A stretch of DNA of 64,000 nt from Macrostomum hystrix (taxonomy: Eukaryota; Platyhelminthes; Macrostomidae): assembly GCA_950097015.1 (NCBI GenBank), contig CATNEN010000010.1:3287708-3351707 (forward strand), given 5' to 3'. A model generated the notes under the pieces. It had not been told where the DNA came from. It did not search any database and saw nothing but the letters and a program-made list of their open reading frames with translations. This document shows positions 1 to 10,582 of this stretch, piece by piece (positions within the stretch are counted from its first letter, which is position 1; each line of letters begins with the position of its first letter). The translations under genes and the position numbers were made by a program.

Positions 1-328
1 CTCCGTTGTTCCAAGAGCCCGCGGCAGTATTCCAGGTGTTTCCTCCGTTGTTCCAAGAGTTCACGTCATTATTCCAGGTGTTTCCTCCGTTGTTCCAAGA
101 ACCCGCGGCAGTATTCCAGGTGTTTCCTCCGTTGTTCAGGGCATTGCCAGTATTTCTCCAGACCATTTTTCCATTTGTCCTGGTCCAGCTATTGTCCAAA
201 TCAGAATTTGAGGCCATGCTGCTTCTCCGGTAATCGTTTCTCAACGGAGTTGAATCAACAGCGACCAGGATCAGCGCCAGTGCTGCCACTTGAAGCAGGC
301 GTCTTGTGCAGCCGACTGCTGGGGCCAT
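1..328 (-). CDS. Secreted W/N/G-rich repeat protein, 3' part off the window
   Basis: An open frame on the minus strand begins at the ATG at 328-326 and runs without a stop for 109 codons to the window edge. Residues 1-26 look like a signal peptide: two arginines (RR), then a hydrophobic core LLQVAALALILVAV, with likely cleavage near VDS/TP. A polar linker containing RR at residues 34-35 follows, then a 14-residue repeat whose core reads SWNNGGNTWN, with variable spacers (TAAG, NDVN). The unit is 42 bp in DNA. A TATA-like box lies about 95 bp upstream and, unlike the other genes here, no pyrimidine-rich AG acceptor precedes the ATG. I do not recognise the family. A secreted structural, adhesive or mucus protein is possible from composition alone; a peptide precursor is a weaker alternative. 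The frame and signal peptide are seen directly; the role is not known. Confidence 0.7.
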   Translation of the reverse strand, partial: MAPAVGCTRRLLQVAALALILVAVDSTPLRNDYRRSSMASNSDLDNSWTRTNGKMVWRNTGNALNNGGNTWNTAAGSWNNGGNTWNNDVNSWNNGGNTWNTAAGSWNNG

Positions 329-420
329 GGTCGATTCTACCTTGTGGCAGGTACTTAAGGTACTTAAAAGTTTGCTTAGGGTCCAACAAGAGCTCGATAT
401 CTTATTGTGTCAGCTTGGCC

Positions 421-430
421 AATATAAATA
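421..430 (-). promoter_or_regulatory. TATA-like box of the secreted repeat protein gene
   Basis: Read on the minus strand this is TATTTATATT, placed 93-102 bp upstream of the ATG at 328. A start of transcription about 30 bp downstream would leave a leader of roughly 60-70 nt. Position and sequence fit; there is no experimental support. Confidence 0.45.
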
Positions 431-736
431 CCCTTTGCAAGCCGAGTAGTGGGTACTTTTGGAGTGTCGGCATCAACGTGCCATCGCTGAAACCGGATAA
501 AACCTGATTATCTGCACGCATTAGAAGAAATTTCAGGGAAAAAAAATTCGCTGCAGCCAGGTGCAGGCTTGGCAATTAGCAAATTCGCTCTTCACGAGGA
601 GTCGAAGAGATTGAATCGCGAAAAGTTATTCAATAATTTGCGAACGCTCTTAACAAGCTACCAAAGCCAGCGTTTAGCGACCCTTGATTGAAAGCGAAAG
701 GGGCGCGAGCCATTTTCCACTTCCTGGTGAAACACA
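431..736. other. Upstream spacer, no gene seen
   Basis: No coding exon, RNA gene or repeat is visible. It probably contains the distal promoter of the minus-strand secreted protein gene. The first degenerate units of the neighbouring 27-bp array begin at the right end. Confidence 0.5.
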
Positions 737-1694
737 GGTGAAATGCTTCTGTTCACTTTCCCGGTGAAATGCTTCAGTACACTTTCCCGGTGAAATCCTT
801 CTATAAAATTTCCCGGTGAAATGCTTCTGTACACTTTCCCGATGAAATGCTTCAGTACACTTTCTCGGTGAAATGCTTCAGTACACTTTCCCGGTGAAAT
901 CCTTCTATAAAATTTCCCGGTGAAATGCTTCTGTACACTTTCCCGATGAAATGCTTCAGTACACTTTCCCGGTGAAATGCTTCAGTACACTTTCCCGGTG
1001 AAATGCTTCAGTACACTTTCCCGGTGAAATGCTTCAGTACACTTTCCCGATGAAATGCTTCAGTACACTTTCCCGGTGAAATGCTTCAGTACACTTTCTC
1101 GGTGAAATGCTTCAGTACACTTTCCCGGTGAAATCCTTCTATAAAATTTCCCGGTGAAATGCTTCTGTACACTTTCCCGATGAAATGCTTCAGTACACTT
1201 TCCCGGTGAAATGCTTCAGTACACTTTCCCGGTGAAATGCTTCAGTACACTTTCCCGATGAAATGCTTCAGTACACTTTCCCGGTGAAATGCTTCAGTAC
1301 ACTTTCCCGGTGAAATGCTTCAGTACACTTTCCCGGTGAAATGCTTCAGTACACTTTCCCGGTGAAATGCTTCAGTACACTTTCCCGGTGAAATGCTTCT
1401 GTACACTTTCCCGGTGAAATGCTTCAGTACACTTTCCCGGTGAAATGCTTCTGTACACTTTCCCGGTGAAATGCTTCAGTACACTTTCCCGGTGAAATGC
1501 TTCTGTACACTTTCCCGGTGAAATGCTTCTGTACACTTTCCCGGTGAAATGCTTCAGTACACTTTCCCGGTGAAATGCTTCAGTACACTTTCCCGGTGAA
1601 ATGCTTCTGTACACTTTCCCGGTGAAATGCTTCTGTACACTTTCCCTGTTAAATCCTTCTATAAAATTTCCCGGTGAAATGCTTCTGTACACTT
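737..1694. repeat. 27-bp minisatellite, about 35 copies
   Basis: The unit is GGTGAAATGCTTCAGTACAC followed by TTTCCC(G). Variant units (CTTCTATAAAATTTCCC) recur near 790, 905, 1136 and 1655, so blocks of several units were duplicated together. A few diverged units reappear at 1803-1885 after a 110-bp interruption. Because 27 is a multiple of 3, minus-strand frames stay open; these are not genes. Confidence 0.95.
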
Positions 1695-1714
1695 CAAGCA
1701 TTATGTGTACAGAA

Positions 1715-1749
1715 GTACTCTATATGGGGTTGCGCCCCATATAGAGTAC
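1715..1749. repeat. Perfect 15-bp inverted repeat (hairpin)
   Basis: Arms GTACTCTATATGGGG (1715-1729) and its exact complement (1735-1749) enclose a 5-nt loop. It lies in the unique stretch that splits the 27-bp minisatellite. Confidence 0.9.
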
Positions 1750-1885
1750 ATTTGGGGCGCATACGCCTCATTCTCTCTCTCTCTCTCTTTTCTCTGTCCT
1801 GACTTCTGTACACTTTCCCTGTTAAATCCTTCTATAAAATTTCCCGGTGAAATACTCCTGTACACTTTCCCGGTAAAATCATTCC

Positions 1886-3289
1886 TAAGACTTTCACTAT
1901 GAGCATTTTTCTGTTCAGTAACTGCCAAGTGATTACTTGCTACTCATCGGAAGGCAAAGTATTGGATTAATAGAATTTTCTTTTGGAGTAAAAAATACTA
2001 GCAGAAAGTCGAAATACTGAAGAAAAGATCATGCTCACAAGACTTGAGCAATCGATTTTACTGCCTACCATTCCAGGAAGTGCGCTGCGGATGCTGGGAG
2101 GGCTGCATGCTCCGGGATCCGAGATGGGATTTGGCTGATTCCCTTAGGGGAGATTCTTCCTACAGCGCTGGAGGAGGAGTCAGGAAAGTTTATCTCTAGC
2201 TGCAGCTACGGGAATCCCTATTGACTTTTGGCCAGTGGGCTGAGCAAAGCGGCCTACAGAACACTTCGACCAGCCTGGGATCGATATTCGTTCGTGGCAA
2301 TGCCTCTGCACTGCTTCGTCCCTACATCGCTGCGCCTGACTATTTTGTGCGGGCTGTAACTCGCCAATTAATCTCTCACTAAAACTTGCCCCACGATCAA
2401 GCGCACAGACTCTGGGACATTGTCGAATGACTCACTCCGTTGAGCTGATCAGCTTTGCGACTCTCGTTAATCCGTCGCGGATTTAATAATGCTAGCACCG
2501 GCCATCCCAAAAAATGCTTGCAGGAACCCAACTTTCTCACCCACCCTCCGTGTGACTCCATAGAAACCCTCCCCCGACTAACAAGCAGAGCTCATTGCTT
2601 TTAGAAGGGCTTTTAGAACGGCAATAATGACGTAACACGCGATATCACACAGCTCGCAATATCAACAGCATGCGGCTGTGCCCTAAAGCGATGGATCAAA
2701 GGCAATCAAGTTGCTATAGACTGAGACTGCAAGATTGCGTCAATCATCTTTACTATACCAAGCTTTAGTCTTCGGTCACCAGTTCTTCCCGGCACCATCA
2801 GCCACACTCCCCTTCTGTGACTTCCTTCTCCCATCTCTGCCACCATGAGGCCCTTTTATCTCGCTCTGCAATATATCTTCTCACTCTCCCTTCCAGCCTC
2901 CTTCTATCCTATATATTTCCCTATCTCTATCCACCATTTCTTCCCCGCTATAATCTCTTTAATTTTGCTTTCTACTGTTCTCGTATTTTATTTATTTCAC
3001 AATTCATTATTTGATCCGTCCGTCTCAGGGCTTGAAATCCGTTTGTGATTTCTGTTCGGCAAGCATTTCCTACCAAATGCTCGTTATAAATTTCACAAGA
3101 CAGACGCCTTGAATTCTTCATGGACTTAAGGACAGGCGCTGAGCTGTCTGTGTGTTGTGCAATTATGGATCCCTGTCCGTGCATGTCCCAGTCACAGGTA
3201 TGCGGCAAACAGCAAACAGAACAACAGCTGCGACAGACAACCCAACCTGGACCAAACAATAACACTGGAGCATCAGCTGCCGCTTCAGC
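1886..3289. other. Unique spacer, no gene recognised
   Basis: Short open frames near 2817-3048 have no recognisable domain and lie in a CT-rich stretch. I see no convincing splice-bounded exon, tRNA or transposase. The sequence from about 3100 to 3290 leads directly into a (TAGA)n tract and may be the end of an unidentified retroelement. Confidence 0.5.
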
Positions 3290-3417
<128 letters not shown>

Positions 3418-3420
3418 CGA

Positions 3421-3530
3421 ATGTAAAGAAACCACGCACACAGAGTAGGAATCTCTCTTAATTGCAAGTTGAATCTGTCGACCAATATTTCGGCCCTTTC
3501 TGGGCCTTCGTCAGGGTCCGTTTATTTGAA
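3421..3530 (-). mobile_element. Retroelement terminal fragment with hammerhead-like core
   Basis: On the minus strand the sequence contains CTGACGA (3514-3508), a GGCCC/GGGCC stem with a 5-nt loop, then GAAA (3491-3488) and a GGTC ten bases further on. CTGANGA, stem II and GAAA form the conserved core of hammerhead ribozymes, which are known from the terminal repeats of Penelope-like elements. The segment is bounded on both sides by (TAGA)n, as retroelement ends often are. Stem I pairing looks weak, so this may be a decayed or merely similar hairpin. No reverse transcriptase is present in the window. Confidence 0.35.
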
Positions 3531-3560
3531 GAGATAGATAGATAGATAGATAGATAGATA

Positions 3561-4670
3561 TGTAGATAGATCCATGAATTCCATGAATCATTCACTGTTC
3601 AAAAATTTCCCGAGACTCTCGTTCGCGCTTGACAAGCAGACTCCAGCAGGCCACCTGCAATTCGCACTGCGAGCGCGCCAGTCTTTGTCCCGTCAGTGTC
3701 TTTGTTATCAGCCGGCCCTTGACAACCTGGCAACCAGAAATTCTGCTTCAGCTTGTCTTCTTGCGCTACAAATAAGTGGCAGCTAGTTTATATCATTGGG
3801 GGCCAATGAGGTTTGGACACAAATAAATAAGCAGATTTCCTGTTCCGCTTACATGACTGCCTGAGTGCGCCAATTCAGAATGACAAATCTTTTTGAACTG
3901 CTGAGTCACTGCCGAGACGGCTCTAGAATAACTTCCAGTTCAGCCCCTTCATTAGCTTTAGGAAATGAATAGCATCAGCCAAGACAGCCGAGAACAGGTG
4001 TGAGGCTTGGATGAATGCTTTGTACGCAGCCTTCTAGCACAAAAGGCGGCAGCAACAGCAACAGCAGCAGCGGATAGATGGGCCAGCTGATGGGAGGCTA
4101 TCAGCAGGCAGCACATTGTGCACCGTCTGTCAGCTTAACAAAAAGCGGGGGCTCCATGTTAGAGGCAGTAAAACTGAGCGGAGAGGAAGGTTCTCACACG
4201 GCCTGCTCAGAGGGGGGTCGCGTAGGCCAGCCACCTCCGCGGTTCCCACTCCGCTCAGCTGGGTTCGCGTTGTTGCCGTGGGACCCGCGTTGTTGGCACC
4301 CCTGGGAAAATTTCATCGCTTAGTCCAGTTGCGATGCGAATTTACCAAGTCCACCTGCCGCCTTCCACCCTGCTTATCGAGTTAAAACTGCCTTTGCAAA
4401 CCAGATGAAGCCTTGTGTTCCCATGCTGCCTTGGGGCCCAGCAACCCCCTGGAAACAGGAAATTCCACTGGCGGTGACTGACTCATGTTGCTAGCAATTT
4501 ACTCCGCTTGGCGTGTCTGTGCGATAAGCAAGTTTATCTGCTCAGCAACCTCACACCTGCCTGACTGTCTACTCCTGGGTCTGCGCGTGTCTTTTTGTTT
4601 GTTTCTTCTGTGAGCTTAGAGTCCATACACCTGACAGCTTGCCACTCATTCACAAGCTTCCAATTGATCT
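3561..4670. other. Spacer without recognisable genes
   Basis: Open frames of 70-90 codons occur at 3574 and 4078-4385 but show no domain, no splice context and no repeat support. A short CAG/CAA tract lies at about 4045-4070. Confidence 0.5.
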
Positions 4671-5275
4671 ACCTCCTACTCTCACAGCTGCGCCTCCTAC
4701 TCTCAAAGCTGTACCTCCTGCTCTCACAGCTGCACCTCCTGCTCTCACAGCTGTACCTCCTGCTCTCACAGCTGCGCCTCCTACTCTCAAAGCTGTACCT
4801 CCTACTCTCACAGCTGTGCCTCCTGCTCTCACAGCTGTACCTCCTGCTCTCACAGCTGCACCTCCTACTCTCAAAGCTGTACCTCCTGCTCTCACAGCTG
4901 TACCTCCTGCTCTCACAGCTGTACCTCCTGCTCTCACAGCTGCACCTCCTACTCTCAAAGCTGTACCTCCTGCTCTCACAGCTGTGCCTCCTGCTCTCAC
5001 AGCTGCACCTCCTACTCTCACAGCTGTACCTCCTGCTCTCACAGCTGCGCCTCCTGCTCTCACAGCTGCACCTCCTGCTCTCACAGCTGCACCTCCTGCT
5101 CTCACAGCTGTACCTCCTGCTCTCACAGCTGCGCCTCCTACTCTCAAAGCTGTACCTCCTGCTCTCACAGCTGTGCCTCCTGCTCTCACAGCTGCACCTC
5201 CTACTCTCACAGCTGTACCTCCTACTCTCACAGCTGTACCCCCTTACTCTCACAGCTTTATCTCTCACAGCTCCA
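4671..5275. repeat. 21-bp minisatellite, about 28 copies, an E-box in nearly every unit
   Basis: The unit CCTCCTGCTCTCACAGCTGYR contains CAGCTG, an E-box, in nearly every copy, so the array carries more than two dozen E-boxes. It lies about 400 bp beyond the 3' end of the Id-like HLH gene. Frames on both strands stay open because 21 is a multiple of 3. These long frames (LLLSQLY or PPALTAV heptads) are repeat artefacts. Confidence 0.95.
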
Positions 5276-5675
5276 CTTTTTAACTCTCACAGATTCACCT
5301 CTTACTTCATGTTGCCTATTTCCAGCCTGGGTATCTATCCATTAAATTGGCAAGTTGCACCTGACTCGAGCCTATGTGCAGTCCGATCCGGGTGCAAGGG
5401 TGTCGTTGTTTGCAGCTGTCAATCAATTATGCTAATTCAACAAACTTTCTTGCCATTTATCGAATTCTACAATACTTCTGTATTTATGTTTGCACCTCCC
5501 TTTGTGGAGACGCTCGTATCGAAAGCAATGAAATTTTCTTCTTCATCACTAAATTAAATGCTTAAGTACCTTTAAATCAGCGAGTGTATATTTCTGTGCT
5601 GTGACAACTCGATGGCAAAGTTTTGTATTTACAGTGAGTGACAGTAGGCATATCAAAGCAATATATAGCAGGCTT
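5276..5675. other. Spacer between E-box array and HLH gene 3' end
   Basis: Moderately AT-rich. No gene, RNA or repeat is seen apart from the decaying edge of the 21-bp array. Confidence 0.5.
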
Positions 5676-5691
5676 GAGACATTAAATAGTT

Positions 5692-5697
5692 TTTATT
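5692..5697 (-). terminator. Polyadenylation signal of the Id-like HLH gene
   Basis: AATAAA on the minus strand, 156-161 nt after the TGA stop of the HLH gene. The mRNA 3' end is expected roughly at 5670-5682. Confidence 0.6.
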
Positions 5698-5852
5698 GGG
5701 AAGAAAAATCAACAGCTGTGATTTCTTAACAGGAAGAATGCGTGCCAGCAGTGGGCAGTGCAGCTGTGACAGTTGAATTCTATTAGGGCAATCTGCGGAT
5801 ATAGCTAAACGGTTGCTATGGGCAGCTGACACGGCGATAGCAGCAGAGTTCT

Positions 5853-6704
5853 TCAGGTGCGGCCCGCAATCAAAGTGGCCGATAACTGAAACACAAATCA
5901 GCCACATCGAAATAATTTTAGGGACTCAACTAGAACAAAGGAAAGATGAAATTCTAGAAGGTTGATAGACTCCCAAATTACTCACCGGTGATAGCACTGC
6001 TCAGTAGTGCCGGTCAATGCGACTTTCGACTGTAATCCTCAGATAATCCTTCGCTCAGCGAAATCTGGGCCTGCGGGTGGGACATTGTTTAGAGTTGAGA
6101 ATCGAGGATTATCCGGTGATTTTGTAGATTCAAATCCCAACACCTAGTTTCTTATTTGGCGCATTTCATCTTTCATTATTCACCGACAATGTCCCATAGA
6201 ATTCGGCCTTCTTAGTCCCAATCTCCATGGCAACAGCCATGGCAACAGAGAAGGCAGGCAAATCCCAGCACTCACACTCAGCGTCTGGGTCTGCGCCGGC
6301 AGAAGCGACGAGGACAACAATGGCGAGGCCTGCCTGATGGGCTCAGGGCAGGAAGCTGCCGCACAGTTGACGTCGGCAAACGGCCTCCTGACTGCGGCGG
6401 AGGCCGCGGCCAGCGCAGCCGCCCGGTAGAAGTCGCCGGTGAGCTGGTCGGTGAGCTGCTCCTCCAGATCGATGATGTAATCGATGGCGGCCTGCAGGAT
6501 CTGCAGCTGGCCGCGGTGGCACTCGGAGCTGACGCCGGCCTTGGCCAGCCAGGGAATCGAGCGGTGCAGCTGCTCGAAGCTCTCGACCACGTCGCACATC
6601 TCCTCCTCGTTGGCGAAGTCGGCCCGGTTGAAATTCTCGGAGTAGCAAGCCGACGGTGCCGGTGCCGCCGCCGCCTGGTCCTTGACTTTGGTCTGGGTCT
6701 CCAT
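5853..6704 (-). CDS. Id/emc-like helix-loop-helix protein without basic region
   Basis: Two exons, 6704-6276 and 5885-5853, joined in phase 0 across a GTGAGT...TTTCAG intron, give 153 residues. Helix 1 is about residues 37-52 (CDVVESFEQLHRSIPWL). Helix 2 is about 65-84 (QLQILQAAIDYIIDLEEQL) and closely resembles helix 2 of Id proteins and Drosophila extramacrochaetae. The residues before helix 1 (ADFANEEEM) are acidic, so there is no DNA-binding basic region. Proteins of this class dimerise with bHLH activators and block their binding to E-boxes in the nucleus. The start METQTK is chosen because it follows an AG acceptor (CATAG, leader 6724-6705) by 20 nt. An AATAAA lies downstream. The loop is longer than in vertebrate Id, so orthology is uncertain; an HLH with a lost basic region is the alternative. 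Confidence 0.72.
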
Positions 6705-6724
6705 TCTGAGTTGACTGAGAGTTG

Positions 6725-7498
6725 CTATGCGAGATGGAAAGAGAAGGTTTGAGTAGGCCTGGGGCTTGTGGAGAAAGGTCGGGGAAATCGCAGTCAAGGC
6801 CAAACTTGTGCACGCCTCGTTTTATCCTAGGGACGGATCTGGTTGGGGAGGGCGCGAGAGGATGCGCGGGGTTGCGCCGAACGAACAGGCCCTGGGGTCT
6901 GACAGCCAATGAGAGCGCATCTGGCTGGCAGTGCGGTCACAGCTGCGCACCCCATTTTAGGGCGGAAGGGAAGTGAAGGAGAGGGAGGTAGGGGAGACGC
7001 GTGAGGCTGGCAGCACCTGGCACTCCAGCCAGCCCTGCAGCTTTAGGGAGAAAGTTTAGCATAAGCATGATGAGGCCGATGATTGGAACAAGGGACGCTG
7101 GCAGTTAAGCGAGGGGGATTTTGGAATCTATCGCATCCCATCCACCCCAAGCTGCACCTGCTGCCCCGCAGTCACTCCGCATCCCCACCTGCCTTGCAGG
7201 TCCTCATCACTGCTCAGTGCACTGCATGTATTATGCAGCAGCGAGGCGGGAACAGCCAGGTGCGGAGTGTGACTGGTGCCGCTCAGCTGCAGCTGACGGC
7301 ACACCTGGCCTGCGAATTCAGCATTCAAAAGACCGCACACCGGGGACACCGCTGCGTGGCAGTCAAAGAGATGAGACCCCACACTGGCAAACTCGGCCAG
7401 CGCTCTTGCATATTTGATTTTGTTACTTCTATAGAAAATGTAACCCAAATTTACTGCCATTACACCGAAACTGAGTTCCTCAACTATAACAAAACTAT
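6725..7498. promoter_or_regulatory. Upstream region of the HLH gene
   Basis: No exon is recognised. On the minus strand there is a TATA-like GGATAAAACG (6827-6818) and an inverted CCAAT near 6905. E-boxes cluster at about 7284-7312 (CAGCTG twice, CACCTG once). This arrangement suggests promoter and enhancer sequence for the minus-strand HLH gene, but this is inference from motifs. Confidence 0.35.
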
Positions 7499-8895
7499 AA
7501 TCCCAAAATGACTATTCTTTGAGGTTCCTAAACAATCCCAAAATGAACATTCGTTTAGGTTCCTAAACAATCCCAAAATGACCATTCTTTAAGGTTCCTA
7601 AACAATCCAAAAATGACCATTCTTTAAGGTTCCTAAACAATCCAAAAATGACCATTCTTTTAGGTTCCTAAACAATCCAAAAATGACCATTCTTTTAGGT
7701 TCCTAAACAATCCCAAAATGACCATTCTTTAAGGTTCCTAAACAATCCAAAAATGACCATTCTTTTAGGTTCCTAAACAATCCAAAAATGACCATTCTTT
7801 TAGGTTCCTAAACAATCCCAAAATGACCATTCTTTAAGGTTCCTAAACAATCCAAAAATGACCATTCTTTTAGGTTCCTAAACAATCCCAAAATGAACAT
7901 TCTTTTAGGTTCCTAAACAATCCCAAAAATGACCATTCTTTTAGGTTCCTAAACAATCCCAAAATGACCATTCTTTTAGGTTCCTAAACAATCCAAAAAT
8001 GACCATTCTTTTAGGTTCCTAAACAATCCAAAAATGACCATTCTTTTAGGTTCCTAAACAATCCCAAAATGACCATTCTTTAAGGTTCCTAAACAATCCA
8101 AAAATGACCATTCTTTTAGGTTCCTAAACAATCCAAAAATGACCATTCTTTTAGGTTCCTAAACAATCCCAAAATGACCATTCTTTAAGGTTCCTAAACA
8201 ATCCAAAAATGACCATTCTTTTAGGTTCCTAAACAATCCCAAAATGAACATTCTTTTAGGTTCCTAAACAATCCCAAAAATGACCATTCTTTTAGGTTCC
8301 TAAACAATCCCAAAATGACCATTCTTTTAGGTTCCTAACAATCCCAAAAATGACCATTCTTTTAGGTTCCTAAACAATCCCAAAATGACCATTCTTTTAG
8401 GTTCCTAAACAATCCCAAAATGACCATTCTTTAAGGTTCCTAAACAATCCAAAAATGACCATTCTTTTAGGTTCCTAAACAATCCCAAAATGACCATTCT
8501 TTAAGGTTCCTAAACAATCCCAAAATGACCATTCTTTAAGGTTCCTAAACAATCCAAAAATGACCATTCTTTTAGGTTCCTAAACAATCCCAAAATGAAC
8601 ATTCTTTTAGGTTCCTAAACAATCCCAAAAATGACCATTCTTTTAGGTTCCTAAACAATCCCAAAATGACCATTCTTTTAGGTTCCTAAACAATCCCAAA
8701 AATGACCATTCTTTTAGGTTCCTAAACAATCCCAAAATGACCATTCTTTTAGGTTCCTAAACAATCCCAAAATGACCATTCTTTAAGGTTCCTAAACAAT
8801 CCAAAAATGACCATTCTTTTAGGTTCCTAAACAATCCCAAAATGACCATTCTTTAAGGTTCCTAAACAATCCCAAAATGACCATTCTTTTAGGTC
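7499..8895. repeat. 35-bp minisatellite, about 40 copies, 350-bp higher-order period
   Basis: The unit is AGGTTCCTAAACAATCCCAA plus AATGACCATTCTTTT. A marker variant (AATGAACATT) recurs near 7888, 8241 and 8590, so blocks of about ten units (350 bp) were duplicated. Confidence 0.95.
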
Positions 8896-9400
8896 CACAA
8901 AATAACACAAAAGCAACACAAAGAGCCGAAGTCGTGAGTAAAATGGTGTCTGTTGAGTCTACTATATTGATTAATTAACAATTTGTTTATAGAAAGCAAT
9001 GCAACGCAGAGCAATTCGATCCGACAATGCTTCAAGCATGAGGAAATGTAGCGAGATGCTTGCGCAGGAAGGAAGCCCCGCATGCAGTCTATGTCTGGGT
9101 TGCTGCATACTTTTTCTAAATATATACATATTGTACTAACACCTGTAGGAATCTGAATTGGTTGTATGCGAAACAAAGTTTTATACTCTCCTATTCAAAC
9201 TCTCCACGTCCCACGAAGTCTGCTTGATTTAATCAGGCCCCTCCAAGTTGGTGAATTTGTGGCTGAAAAATGATACAGCAACTTAACTATAAAGTTACTT
9301 CATTGTCTGGACTGCATATGAGAGTTTATCAGACTGGAATCTGTGTACAGCTGCCCTGACCCAGTTTCTGACATTAGGCGGCTTTTCACGTGTCCTGGTG
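8896..9400. other. Spacer, no gene seen
   Basis: Unique sequence between two arrays. A 95-codon minus-strand frame at 8889-9176 starts inside the array and has no recognisable domain. Confidence 0.5.
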
Positions 9401-10190
9401 TCTAGAATGAGATTCTTCTAGTCTAGTATGAGATTCTTCTAGTCTAGAATGAGATTCTTCTAGTCTAGTATGAGATTCTTCTAGTCTAGAATGAGATTCT
9501 TCTAGTCTAGTATGAGATTCTTCTAGTCTAGAATGAGATTCTTCTAGTCTAGTATGAGATTCTTCTAGTCTAGAATGAGATTCTTCTAGTCTAGAATGAG
9601 ATTCTTCTAGTCTAGTATGAGATTCTTCTAGTCTAGAATGAGATTCTTCTAGTCTAGTATGAGATTCTTCTAGTCTAGAATGAGATTCTTCTAGTCTAGA
9701 ATGAGATTCTTCTAGTCTAGAATGAGATTCTTCTAGTCTAGAATGAGATTCTTCTAGTCTAGAATGAGATTCTTCTAGTCTAGAATGAGATTCTTCTAGT
9801 CTAGAATGAGATTCTTCTAGCCTAGTATGAGATTCTTCTAGTCTAGTATGAGATTCTTCTAGTCTAGTATGAGATTCTTCTAGTCTAGTATGAGATTCTT
9901 CTAGTCTAGTATGAGATTCTTCTAGTCTAGTATGAGATTCTTCTAGTCTAGAATGAGATTCTTCTAGTCTAGTATGAGATTCTTCTAGTCTATTATGAGA
10001 TTCTTCTAGTCTATTATCAGATTCTTCTAGTCTAGTATGAGATTCTTCTAGTAAAGTATGAGATTCTTTTTGCCTAGAATGAGATTATTCTATCCTAGGG
10101 TGAGTTTATCTATCCTAGGGTGATATTATCTATCCTAGGGTGAGATTATTTATCCTAGGGTAAGATTATCTATCCTAGGGTGAGATTCTT
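9401..10190. repeat. 21-bp minisatellite, about 37 copies
   Basis: The unit is TCTAGTATGAGATTCTTCTAG, with TCTAGA palindromes at many junctions. After about 10075 it decays to TATCCTAGGGTGAGATTATC units, showing old edges and a young homogeneous core. Confidence 0.95.
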
Positions 10191-10435
10191 TTAGTCAAAA
10201 ACAAGATTCGTAAAATTGATGTAAATCGAGGACAATATTCTGAAAATCGCGTCTGGCTTCGTGTTAAAGATTGAGATCAACATAGGCCATTCAAGTATAT
10301 ACAGTGCAGGTTCTGAGGTCATGCGTGGCCTCTCAAATCTCGCAGTCTGTCGCCCGAGTTGTCTCCAATGGCTATGCTAAAATTGGGGCTGAATCGTCCC
10401 CATCTGACAGAGGTTGCGCAGACGGCATTCTTCAT
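10191..10435. other. Short unique spacer
   Basis: Nothing recognisable between the decayed array edge and the candidate exon. Confidence 0.45.
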
Positions 10436-10582
10436 TCAGTCCGCTAATGAGCTGCCCGTATGGTCGCCTTTGATCTCCACGGGTCCACACCATCGGAGGC
10501 TGAACTGCCGCGGCAGCTGCAGCTGACTGGCCGACTGGCTCTCGTCATCGCTCAGCGGCTCTGGCGGCGCATGTGCTAAAGA
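10436..10582 (-). CDS. Candidate last coding exon of an unidentified gene
   Basis: On the minus strand a pyrimidine-rich acceptor (GTGTTTTTCTTTAG) is followed by about 48 open codons ending in TGA. The peptide includes PPEPLSDDESQSASQLQLPR and FSLRWCGPVEIKGDH. Codon choice (CTG, CAG, GAG, AGC, GAC) matches the certain genes here and not the flanking spacer. The exon would start with two bases of a split codon, so an upstream exon must lie at higher coordinates; I could not find it. No family is recognised. It could be a chance frame. Confidence 0.33.
   Translation of the reverse strand, partial: SLAHAPPEPLSDDESQSASQLQLPRQFSLRWCGPVEIKGDHTGSSLAD

Noticed and set aside
4595-5557. 320-codon plus-strand frame with LLLSQLY repeats
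   Set aside because: It is the 21-bp minisatellite read through; other frames on both strands are equally open and no non-repeat domain exists.
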